From the NCBI GenBank assembly GCA_030624945.1, contig JAUXJB010000048.1, positions 1 to 9,446 of the forward strand: a DNA stretch of 9,446 nt. Direction: 5' to 3'. Under the pieces are notes generated by a model. It was not told where the DNA came from and made no database searches. It saw only the letters and a list, made by a program, of their open reading frames with translations. The position numbers and the translations under genes were made by a program. The DNA is from Deltaproteobacteria bacterium (lineage in GTDB: Bacteria > Myxococcota_A > UBA9160 > SZUA-336). This document shows, one piece after another, positions 1 through 6,347 of this stretch. Within the stretch, counting starts at the first letter, position 1; every line of letters starts with the position of its first letter.

Positions 1-1
1 A

Positions 2-130
2 GAGCCCGAGCTCTTTGCACCCGGCGGGCGGCGCCTGCGCGTCTCGCTGGCCCACGACGCGGAGTACGCCCTCGCCAGTGTCTGGCTGGAGAGGACTACC
101 TCCCCCGAAGCTCGCCCAGCAGGACACTAG
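2..130 (+). CDS. acpS: Holo-[acyl-carrier-protein] synthase, C-terminal fragment
   Basis: Only the last 42 codons are in the window; the gene enters from the left and stops at TAG 128-130. AcpS transfers 4'-phosphopantetheine from coenzyme A to a serine of apo-acyl carrier protein, which activates it for fatty acid synthesis. The visible part contains PGGRRLRVSLAHDAEYALAS, which matches the family's C-terminal pattern of a V-S-(I/L)-S/A-H-D/S strand followed by an A-x-A segment, then about 15 residues of tail. The ATP-type or divalent-metal residues of the N-terminal half are outside the window. nnrDE follows after 9 bases; acpS next to the NAD(P)HX repair gene is a widespread arrangement and supports the call. 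The short length is due to the window edge, not to a broken gene. Confidence 0.82.
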   Translation, partial: EPELFAPGGRRLRVSLAHDAEYALASVWLERTTSPEARPAGH

Positions 131-139
131 CGACCGCGG

Positions 140-1729
140 ATGGACCAGAGCGACCTCCGCGAACGGGGCTGGCTCTGCCCGACAGGTCGGGAGATGGGGC
201 GCGTCGACGCTTACGCGATCGAACGGGCCGGTATCCCCGCCTGCGTTCTGATGGAGGCCGCGGGTCGCGCGGTCGCCGAGGTCGTTCGCGAGCAGTTTGC
301 GCAGGTGCGAAGACCCTTGGTCGCCTGCGGGGGTGGGAACAACGGCGGGGATGGCTTCGTGGTCGCGCGTCTCCTGCGCGAATGGGAGAGCGAGTGCCGC
401 CCGGTCGTGATCTCCTTCGCGAGCCCCGACCGGCAGAGCGCGGAGGCCCGAGACAACCTCGAGCTTCTGCTCAACTCCGGCGTGGAGGTGACGGTAAAAC
501 CGGGGTCAGAAGAGATCTCTCGGCTAGCGGAAGGCTGCGACCTGCTGATCGATGCCGTGTTCGGCGTGGGTCTCTCGCGACCTGTCGAGGGAGTCCTGGG
601 GGAGTGTTTGCGCGCCCTGGCCGAGACTGGCCTGCCCTGTGTGGCGATCGATCTGCCGTCGGGAATCTCGAGCGACACCGGCAGGCCGCTGGGCACCGAG
701 CTGCCCGCCGACGTCATCGTCACGCTGGGGCTGCCCAAGCTCGGGCTCGTCCTGCAACCCCGGGCGGGCCAGATCTGGGTGGCGGACATCGGCCTCCCCG
801 AGTTGGCGGTGGAGCACGCGGCCATCCGACAGTTCGTACTCACGGCGCGGGCGGCGGCGCGTCTCTTGCCAGTCCGGCCCCTCGACGGTCACAAAGGAAC
901 CTTCGGCCACGTCCTGGTCGTCGGGGGCTCCGAGGGCAAGACGGGAGCAGCCGTGCTCGCGGCCGAGGGGGCGCTGCGCGCAGGGGCGGGCCTCGTCACC
1001 GTGGGCGTTCCGCAGAGCCTCAACCGGATATTCGAGATCAAGTTGACCGAGGCGATGAGCCTTCCCTTCGCCGGCGCCTCCCCCTACCTGACGGAGGCTG
1101 CGCTCGCGACACTGGTCGAGGCAGCGAGGAGCCGAGACGCGCTCGTCTTTGGCCCGGGGATCGGGCTCGATCCTCGGACGGTATCGGCCGCTCGCGCCTT
1201 CCTGGCGGAGGTCGATGCCCCCGCCGTGGTGGATGCCGACGGGTTGAATGCCTTCGAGCCGGACCCGAGCGCGCTCGGCGCCGCGGGACCGAGGGTGCTG
1301 ACGCCACATCCGGGCGAGGCAGCTCGCCTGCTGGGTCGCTCGAGTCGCGAGGTGCAGGCGGATCGCGCGGCTGCCGCGCGCGAGCTCGCAGCGCGCACGG
1401 GTGCGGTGGTGCTCCTGAAGGGCGCGCGCAGCATCACCGCTTCCCCCGACGGTGAGATCTGGATCAATCCTACGGGTGGTCCCGGTCTCGCCAGTGGCGG
1501 AACGGGGGATGTTCTGGCGGGCGTCATCGGGGCGCTACTGGCCCAGGGATTGTCACCGCTCGACGCCACACGTCTGGGCGCTTATCTGCACGGTCTCGCC
1601 GGCGATCTCGGTCCGGCGGTCGGCGGCCTCGCGGGTGAGGTAGCGGCGCGGATTCCCGCGGCCTGGCTCCGGCTCCAGAAGGCTGAGGTGGAGGATCGTG
1701 AGTCGGGATCGCTCACTCGTTTCCCGTAG
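140..1729 (+). CDS. nnrD: Bifunctional NAD(P)H-hydrate epimerase / ADP-dependent NAD(P)H-hydrate dehydratase
   Basis: A 529-residue protein with the two-domain layout of E. coli NnrDE (YjeF, about 515 aa). It repairs damaged hydrated NADH and NADPH (NADHX, NADPHX): the epimerase interconverts the R and S forms and the dehydratase restores the cofactor using ADP. The N-terminal YjeF_N domain (about 1-225) shows LMEAAGRA (37-44), the glycine-rich GGGNNGGDG (64-72), DAVFGVGLSRPVEG (138-151) and DLPSG (171-175). The C-terminal ribokinase-like domain (about 243-515) shows HKGTFGHVLVVGG (251-263), VVDADGLN (363-370), TPHPGEA (388-394) and ASGGTGDVLAG (451-461), where D457 is the expected catalytic aspartate. 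The usual GNPG before this motif reads GGPG here. ATG 140 has no clear ribosome binding site; ATG 194 (Met19) is an alternative but would cut into the conserved N-terminus. The 3' end overlaps tsaE by 32 bases. Confidence 0.93.
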   Translation: MDQSDLRERGWLCPTGREMGRVDAYAIERAGIPACVLMEAAGRAVAEVVREQFAQVRRPLVACGGGNNGGDGFVVARLLREWESECRPVVISFASPDRQSAEARDNLELLLNSGVEVTVKPGSEEISRLAEGCDLLIDAVFGVGLSRPVEGVLGECLRALAETGLPCVAIDLPSGISSDTGRPLGTELPADVIVTLGLPKLGLVLQPRAGQIWVADIGLPELAVEHAAIRQFVLTARAAARLLPVRPLDGHKGTFGHVLVVGGSEGKTGAAVLAAEGALRAGAGLVTVGVPQSLNRIFEIKLTEAMSLPFAGASPYLTEAALATLVEAARSRDALVFGPGIGLDPRTVSAARAFLAEVDAPAVVDADGLNAFEPDPSALGAAGPRVLTPHPGEAARLLGRSSREVQADRAAAARELAARTGAVVLLKGARSITASPDGEIWINPTGGPGLASGGTGDVLAGVIGALLAQGLSPLDATRLGAYLHGLAGDLGPAVGGLAGEVAARIPAAWLRLQKAEVEDRESGSLTRFP

Positions 1730-2177
1730 CCCCGACGAGACGCGCCGGCTGGGCGCTCTCCTCGGAGAGCTGCTGGAGGGCGGGGATGTCGTCTCCGTCT
1801 CGGGAGAGCTGGGTGCGGGCAAGACATGCCTGGTGCAGGGCATCGCCCGGGGTCTCGGAGTGGATCCATCGGTTCCCATCACGAGCCCCACCTTTACACT
1901 GGTGGGCGAGTACCCGGGCCGGCTGGCGCTCCGGCATGCGGATTTCTACCGCGTGGAGAGCTACGCTCGCCTGGACGACGCGGGGTTCCAGGACCTGTTT
2001 GACGAGAGCGGAGTGCTCGTCGTCGAGTGGCCGGAGCTCTTTCCGGAGGCCCTCCCGCAGGAGCGGTTCGCGATTGCGATCGAGCTCGTCTCGGAGTGCG
2101 AGAGACGGGTTCGCTTCGGAGGCGTTGGACGGCGGGCGGCGCAGATCGAAAGGAGGATCCTCGAGCGATGGCGCTGA
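1698..2177 (+). CDS. tsaE: tRNA threonylcarbamoyladenosine biosynthesis ATPase TsaE
   Basis: A 159-residue P-loop ATPase of the TsaE (YjeE) family, about the normal length. TsaE works with TsaB and TsaD to place the threonylcarbamoyl group on A37 of ANN-decoding tRNAs, and drives turnover of the complex by ATP hydrolysis. Visible motifs are Walker A GELGAGKT (36-43), SPTFTLV (63-69, the switch region), HADFYR (80-85) and VEWPE (109-113), all diagnostic of the family. Translation starts at GTG 1698, inside the end of nnrDE (32-base overlap); GGAGG at 1690-1694 and GAGG at 1685-1688 lie just upstream, and no in-frame ATG is nearby. tsaB and tsaD are not in this window. Pairing with nnrDE is common in bacteria, and nnr-tsaE gene fusions or overlaps are known. 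The stop overlaps lysC by 10 bases. Confidence 0.94.
   Translation: MSRDRSLVSRSPDETRRLGALLGELLEGGDVVSVSGELGAGKTCLVQGIARGLGVDPSVPITSPTFTLVGEYPGRLALRHADFYRVESYARLDDAGFQDLFDESGVLVVEWPELFPEALPQERFAIAIELVSECERRVRFGGVGRRAAQIERRILERWR
2151..2156 (+). promoter_or_regulatory. Ribosome binding site for lysC
   Basis: AGGAGG, a perfect Shine-Dalgarno sequence, lies inside the end of tsaE, 11 bases before ATG 2168. It decides the lysC start: the same frame stays open upstream to about 2027, but that stretch overlaps tsaE heavily and lacks aspartokinase similarity. Confidence 0.8.
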
Positions 2178-3406
2178 TCGTCCAGAAATTTGGCGGCACA
2201 TCCCTCGGGGACGTCGAGAGGATTCGTGAGGTCGCGGGCCGTGCGGTCGCCGCCCAGAAGGCGGGCAACGATGTCGTGGTCGTGGTCTCCGCGATGGGGA
2301 CGGAGACCGACGCGCTGGTCGCGCTGGCCCACCAGGTATCGGACGCTCCGAATCCGAGGGAGTACGACGTCCTGGTGTCGACCGGCGAGCAGAAGACGGC
2401 AGCACTGCTCGCGATGGCGATTCAGGTGCTGGGGGTTCCGGCTCGCTCGCTGCTTGCCAGCCAGGTCAAGATCCACACCGACAACCGCCACGCGCAAGCA
2501 CGGATTCAGCGCATCGACGGGGAGCTGATCCGAGGGGAACTCGAACGCGGGGCGGTCGTGGTGGTCCCAGGATTCCAGGGGATCTCGCCCGAGGGCAACA
2601 TCACGACGATCGGTCGGGGCGGGTCCGATACCAGTGCCGTCGCGCTGGCCGCCGCACTCGGGGCGGACGTGTGCGAGATCCGAACCGACGTCGAGGGCGT
2701 ATTCACGAGCGATCCCGGGCTGGTGCCCAACGCGCGCAAGCTCGCTCGCGTGTCCTACGACGAGATGCTCGAGATGGCGAGCCTCGGCGCGAAGATCCTA
2801 CAGACGCGCTCGGTCAGGTTCGGCAAGCAGTACGGCGTGCCGATCCACGTACGCTCAAGCTTCAACGACAAGGAGGGAACCTGGGTGGTTCCAGAGAGCG
2901 AGATCATGGAGCGCCTGGTCGTATCGGGTGTCACCTACAACCGCGACGAGGCCAAGATCACCATATTCAGCGTGCCGGACGTTCCCGGCGTCGCCGCCCG
3001 CATATTCGTGCCGATGTCCGACGCGGGCGTCGTGGTGGACATCATCGTTCAGAACGTCTCGACGCGCGGCCACACCGACGTGACCTTTACCGTGGGGCGC
3101 TCGGATCTCACTCGCGCCCTTTCGCTTGCCGAGCGTCTGGCCGAGGAGCTCGGCGCGTCCGGAGTGGAGAGCAACGACTCGATTGCCAAGGTGTCTGTGG
3201 TGGGGCTGGGCATGAAGGACCACGCGGGGGTCGCCGCGACGATGTTCCAGGCCCTCTCCGACGAGGGGGTCAACATCGAGATGATCAACACCTCCGAGAT
3301 CAAGATCTCCGTCGTCATCGAGGAGAAGTACACGGAGCTGGCCTGCCGTACGCTCCACGATGCATTCGAGCTCGACAAGATCGTAGCGCAGGAAGAGGTG
3401 CTCTGA
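2168..3406 (+). CDS. lysC: Aspartate kinase (monofunctional, two ACT domains)
   Basis: A 412-residue aspartokinase. It phosphorylates L-aspartate with ATP, the committed step toward lysine/diaminopimelate, threonine, methionine and isoleucine, in the cytoplasm. The kinase domain starts at once with KFGGTS (7-12), then GFQGIS (135-140), TTIGRGGSDTSA (146-157) and TDVEGVFTSDP (173-183). From about 260 to 412 come two ACT domains: FSVPDVPGVAARIF with QNVST, and VVGLGMKDHAGVAATMF with INTSEIKISVVI. These resemble the lysine/threonine-sensing modules of Corynebacterium-type LysC, so concerted feedback inhibition is likely but inferred. The start at ATG 2168 is fixed by AGGAGG 11 bases upstream and by the conserved N-terminus. 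Met247 begins MERLVVSGVTYN, the position where beta subunits start in Bacillus and Corynebacterium LysC. There is no fused homoserine dehydrogenase domain. Confidence 0.96.
   Translation: MALIVQKFGGTSLGDVERIREVAGRAVAAQKAGNDVVVVVSAMGTETDALVALAHQVSDAPNPREYDVLVSTGEQKTAALLAMAIQVLGVPARSLLASQVKIHTDNRHAQARIQRIDGELIRGELERGAVVVVPGFQGISPEGNITTIGRGGSDTSAVALAAALGADVCEIRTDVEGVFTSDPGLVPNARKLARVSYDEMLEMASLGAKILQTRSVRFGKQYGVPIHVRSSFNDKEGTWVVPESEIMERLVVSGVTYNRDEAKITIFSVPDVPGVAARIFVPMSDAGVVVDIIVQNVSTRGHTDVTFTVGRSDLTRALSLAERLAEELGASGVESNDSIAKVSVVGLGMKDHAGVAATMFQALSDEGVNIEMINTSEIKISVVIEEKYTELACRTLHDAFELDKIVAQEEVL
3391..3398 (+). promoter_or_regulatory. Candidate ribosome binding site for the ComEA-like gene
   Basis: GGAAGAGG lies at the end of lysC, 4 bases before CTG 3403. 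The purine-rich run is the only Shine-Dalgarno-like sequence near the start of the downstream gene; the TTG alternative at 3448 has none. The spacing is shorter than ideal. Confidence 0.4.
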
Positions 3407-3870
3407 GCGACCCTCCGAAGGTCCCGCAGCTACACAGAGCCCGAGCCTTGGTCTGGCTGGCCCTGGCGATCGCGACGCTGGTCGGCGTGGCCAGCCCTCC
3501 GGCTCCGCCAGAGCTCGCGGTGGTCGTCGGGCCGGCGGGCGAGTGTCGTTTGGCTGCCGTCGGTAGCGCTGCTCCCTGTCCGTGCCGCGATCTTCCGGCC
3601 AAGATCCGGCTGCTGCAAGGACTTCCCGTGCCCCTGAACAGGGCGAGCGAAGAAGATCTGCGGGCGGTCCCGGGGATAGGACCGGTCCGCGCGCGCGCCA
3701 TCGTAGCAGAGCGCGGCCGCGGCGGTGCATTCGAATCGACTGCGGCGCTCGAACGCGTATGGGGCGTGGGGACCATCACCGCTCGGCGCTTGGGAGTATT
3801 CCTATTCGTGGGCGAGGCGGATCCGGCCTGCCATAGCTCCGTCGAGTCCGGGCGCCACGCACCGCAATAG
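3403..3870 (+). CDS. ComEA-like helix-hairpin-helix protein with N-terminal membrane anchor or signal
   Basis: A protein of about 155 residues. The C-terminal part (about 78-137) is a ComEA-type tandem helix-hairpin-helix: LNRASEEDLRAVPGIGPVRA, then AIVAERGRGGAFES and a second hairpin at VWGVGTITARRLG. In the family this fold binds double-stranded DNA without sequence specificity, in competence systems at the outer face of the membrane. A basic stretch (HRAR) followed by the hydrophobic segment ALVWLALAIATLVGVA (15-30) suggests a signal peptide or anchor, so a periplasmic location is inferred. The middle has three cysteines (GEC, CPC at about 48, 59 and 61). There is no in-frame ATG. CTG 3403 forms a CTGA overlap with the lysC stop and follows GGAAGAGG; TTG 3448 is the alternative and would give about 140 residues starting right at the hydrophobic segment. 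No other competence gene is visible, so a role in DNA uptake is unproven. Confidence 0.75.
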   Translation: MSDPPKVPQLHRARALVWLALAIATLVGVASPPAPPELAVVVGPAGECRLAAVGSAAPCPCRDLPAKIRLLQGLPVPLNRASEEDLRAVPGIGPVRARAIVAERGRGGAFESTAALERVWGVGTITARRLGVFLFVGEADPACHSSVESGRHAPQ

Positions 3871-3883
3871 CGCGTCACACGCG
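3871..3883 (+). other. Short hairpin just after the ComEA-like stop codon
   Basis: CGCGT (3871-3875), loop CAC, ACGCG (3879-3883): a perfect 5-bp stem starting directly after TAG 3868-3870. It is short and could be chance in GC-rich DNA, but it sits next to a longer hairpin in the same 60-base spacer. Confidence 0.35.
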
Positions 3884-3893
3884 GTCTTGCCCG

Positions 3894-3912
3894 CCGGCGG
3901 TGCGACCGCCGG
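3894..3912 (+). terminator. GC-rich hairpin before the YihY gene; terminator or attenuator candidate
   Basis: CCGGCGGT (3894-3901), loop GCG, ACCGCCGG (3905-3912): a perfect 8-bp stem with a 3-base loop, all G-C except the closing pair. No T run follows, so it is not a classical intrinsic terminator. It lies between the ComEA-like gene and the YihY start, just before the ribosome binding site (GGAG 3918-3921). It could pause transcription, protect an mRNA 3' end or affect translation of the downstream gene. Confidence 0.45.
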
Positions 3913-3930
3913 AGTGCGGAGCAGGCGGAT

Positions 3931-5124
3931 ATGCGCGATCCATTTTCGCCCATGAAGGCGTGGACGCAGGAGGTTCTGACTCGGCCCGTTGCAATCTGGC
4001 GACGCTCCTACACCGTGCGGTGCGTCGTCCGAACCGTTCGCGGTTTCTTTCGCGACGGCTGCCTGCTGCGCGCGTCGGCACTCACGTTCACGAGCTTGCT
4101 CGCACTGGTGCCGTTCCTCGCCGTGATCCTGGCGCTCCTCAAGGGAGCGGGCTTCGAGGCGTCCTTGCGGCCCTTCTTGCTCACGCGCGTGCCCGTTCTG
4201 GGAGAGGCGCTGGTCGATCAGCTCCTGGCCTACATCGACCGCACGAATGCCCAGGCAGTTGGAGGCATCGGATTCGCGGCCCTGCTCCTGGCCTCGTGGA
4301 CGATGCTCGGCAACGTCGAGAACTCCCTGAACCACATCCTCGGGGTGCGCGAGCCGCGCGGCATCCTGCGGCGTTTCGGCGAGTACCTCGCCATGCTGAT
4401 CGTCGGTAGCGCGATCCTCGTGCTCTCGACGCTGCTCCAGACCCTGGTCGGGAATCCCGAGCTCTTCGAGAAGGTGATCGGCCCCAACGCCGCGAGCGGT
4501 TTCTCGGGCGTGGCGCTCTCCATGCTGCCCTGGCTCAGCGCCTGGGTGGGCTTCGCCTTTCTGTACAGCTGGTTGCCCGCCATCCGACTGAGAGCCGATG
4601 CGCGCACGCTCGGGGCGTTCGTCGGCGGGACGCTGTTTCAGCTCGTGCAGCTCGGCTACATCGAGCTTCAGCTGGGCTTTGCGCGCCTTCACGTCATCTA
4701 CGGAGCCCTGGCCCAGCTGCCCATCGTCTTGGTGTGGATCTACCTCTCCTGGGTCGTGGTCCTGCTCGGCGCGGAGCTCGCCCGCGCTTACTCCACGCGG
4801 CATGTGGCCAAGGATCCGGCCTTCGCAGCGAGCGAGGGCTCTCTGTCGTCCACCATCCTCGGCATGCTGGTGCTGCGCGCGGTCCTCGAGGCATTCCGGG
4901 TAGGCACCCCCACGCAGCGAGCAGACGAGCTGGCCGCGCGCTTTGATGTCACGGCCCATGCCGTTCGGGAGGCCGTCGAGCCACTCCTGGCGGCGGGGAT
5001 CTTGGTGGAACCGGACGCCAACCACGGTTACCTGCCGGCCAGCTCGCCGGCGGCCATCTCCATCGAACGGGCGCTGCTCGCGTTCGGCCAGGACATCGTG
5101 TTGACCGAGGAGCTTGCTGTCTGA
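3931..5124 (+). CDS. YihY/BrkB-family inner-membrane protein
   Basis: A 397-residue membrane protein of the YihY/virulence factor BrkB family (once misnamed RNase BN). The family's substrate is not settled; transport or envelope roles have been proposed. The N-terminus is cytoplasmic and basic (RRSYTVRCVVRTVRGFFRDG, about 24-43). Six hydrophobic segments follow at about 48-70, 110-128, 153-173, 195-215, 226-246 and 256-282. Family-typical elements are ASALTFTSLLALVPFLAV (48-65), SWTMLGNVENSLNHILGV (122-139) and GAELARAYSTRH (280-291). The C-terminal region (about 305-365) looks like a winged-helix extension, with VTAHAVREAVEPLLAAGILV, as in many longer family members. ATG 3931 has GGAG 9 bases upstream; ATG 3952 is a weaker option. 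It is separated from its neighbours by 60 and 41 bases, so it may be its own unit or a loosely linked member of the run. Confidence 0.88.
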   Translation: MRDPFSPMKAWTQEVLTRPVAIWRRSYTVRCVVRTVRGFFRDGCLLRASALTFTSLLALVPFLAVILALLKGAGFEASLRPFLLTRVPVLGEALVDQLLAYIDRTNAQAVGGIGFAALLLASWTMLGNVENSLNHILGVREPRGILRRFGEYLAMLIVGSAILVLSTLLQTLVGNPELFEKVIGPNAASGFSGVALSMLPWLSAWVGFAFLYSWLPAIRLRADARTLGAFVGGTLFQLVQLGYIELQLGFARLHVIYGALAQLPIVLVWIYLSWVVVLLGAELARAYSTRHVAKDPAFAASEGSLSSTILGMLVLRAVLEAFRVGTPTQRADELAARFDVTAHAVREAVEPLLAAGILVEPDANHGYLPASSPAAISIERALLAFGQDIVLTEELAV

Positions 5125-5165
5125 GGAGCGGCCTCCGACGATTCCAGCAGCTACCCTTTGGCCGG

Positions 5166-6347
5166 ATGAGCCGGATCTATCTGGACTACAACGCCACCAC
5201 GCCGCTGCGGCCGGAAGCGCTACAGGCGATGACCGAGGTGCTCGCGCACCACTTCGGAAATCCCTCGAGCGTGCACTGGGCGGGGGCCGAGGCACGCGAG
5301 GACGTCGATCGAGCTCGGAGCCAGGTGGCGGAGCTCATGGGCGTCGAGCCCGACGCGATCGTGTTCATGAGCTCCGCGACCGAGGCGAACAACACGGTGC
5401 TGCGGAATGCGGCACTCCAGGCACCCGCGGGCGGAGACCACATCGTAACTTGCGCGACCGAGCACCCCTCGATTCTCGAGTCCCTCGATGAGTTGCGCGA
5501 GCAGGGACTGCAAACGATCGTGCTGCCCGTGGGGCGCGACGGGCGGATCGATCCGGAACGCTTTCGGGACAGCCTGAACGAGCGGACACTCTTGGCCTCG
5601 ATCATGTGGGCGAACAACGAGACGGGGATCGTCCAGCCGATCCCCGAGCTGGCCCGCATCGCGGCCGAGGCCGGAGTTCCCTTCCACACGGATGCGGTCC
5701 AGGCCTTGGGCAAGCGGCGCTTGTCGTTGGGGGAGCTACCGGTTGACTTTGCCTCGTTCTCCGCACACAAGCTCGGCGGACCCAAGGGCATCGGTGCCCT
5801 TTACGCCCGGCCCGGGGTGCGCTTCGCACCGTTGCTGCGCGGGGGGCCGCAGGAGTGGAACCGCAGGGCGGGAACCGAGAACGTGCCCGGGATCGTGGGC
5901 TTTGGCGCGGCCTGCGCCGCGGCGGCTCGCGATCTGGAGGAGCGGGCGCAACGCCTCGGGGCCCTCTGCGATCGACTGTGGGTCGGGCTCGAGGCCAAGG
6001 TTCCCGACATCCGCTGCAACAGCCCCCGCGAACATTCCCTCCCGCACACCCTGAACGTCTCCTTCGCCGGCGCCGATGGAGAGGCGCTGGTCGAGGCGTG
6101 CGACGTGGAGGAGATTGCCGTGGCGTCGGGTGCGGCCTGCCACTCGGGTTCCAGCGAGCCCTCGCACGTGCTGCTGGCCATGGGAGTGGCGATCGAGCTG
6201 GGAATGGGCGCCGTCCGCTTCAGCCTGGGTCCCGAGACCCGGGTCGAGGAGATCGACCGGGTCCTCGACGTGCTGCCGGGCATCGTGGAGTGCGTGCGCG
6301 GAGCGACCCGGGCCGAACGCGACACCAGGCAGAGCCTGCGCCGATGA
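5166..6347 (+). CDS. Cysteine desulfurase, NifS/IscS class, likely sulfur donor to MnmA
   Basis: A 393-residue PLP enzyme that removes sulfur from L-cysteine, giving alanine and an enzyme-bound persulfide. Landmarks: [15 protein letters not shown] (4-18), ATEANN (71-76), TEHPSILES (98-106, with the PLP-stacking His100), [12 protein letters not shown] (148-159), [10 protein letters not shown] (174-183), [12 protein letters not shown] (199-210, PLP lysine K202), [14 protein letters not shown] (234-247) and [17 protein letters not shown] (320-336), where Cys325 is the persulfide-forming residue. The long Cys loop and SSEPSHVL place it in group I (NifS/IscS) rather than SufS. ATG 5166 lacks a clear ribosome binding site but matches the family's N-terminus. 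The stop overlaps mnmA in ATGA, and no iscU, iscA or iscR is next to it. This points to a dedicated role in tRNA thiolation, as with B. subtilis YrvO; that role is inferred. Confidence 0.93.
   Translation: MSRIYLDYNATTPLRPEALQAMTEVLAHHFGNPSSVHWAGAEAREDVDRARSQVAELMGVEPDAIVFMSSATEANNTVLRNAALQAPAGGDHIVTCATEHPSILESLDELREQGLQTIVLPVGRDGRIDPERFRDSLNERTLLASIMWANNETGIVQPIPELARIAAEAGVPFHTDAVQALGKRRLSLGELPVDFASFSAHKLGGPKGIGALYARPGVRFAPLLRGGPQEWNRRAGTENVPGIVGFGAACAAAARDLEERAQRLGALCDRLWVGLEAKVPDIRCNSPREHSLPHTLNVSFAGADGEALVEACDVEEIAVASGAACHSGSSEPSHVLLAMGVAIELGMGAVRFSLGPETRVEEIDRVLDVLPGIVECVRGATRAERDTRQSLRR

Noticed and set aside
15..251. Small 78-codon open frame at the left edge
   Set aside because: It overlaps the acpS tail and the nnrDE start, both in other frames with family motifs, and looks like no known protein.
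382..1455. Open frame of 357 codons on the + strand inside nnrDE
   Set aside because: It is a Gly/Arg/Ala-rich frame shifted relative to the real gene, whose motifs all fall in the 140-1729 frame.
2027..2167. Upstream extension of the lysC frame inside tsaE
   Set aside because: The added 47 residues have no aspartokinase similarity, while ATG 2168 has AGGAGG in front and leads straight into KFGGTS.
2671..3402. Upstream extension of the ComEA-like frame through lysC
   Set aside because: The translated stretch is an Arg/Gly-rich shadow of lysC with no domain; real similarity begins only after the lysC stop.
3802..5295. Open frame of 497 codons on the - strand across the YihY gene and both of its flanking spacers
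   Set aside because: Antisense to a clear membrane protein gene, with low-complexity charged composition (Arg, Gln, Glu, His) and no motif; the pattern follows from codon bias on the other strand.
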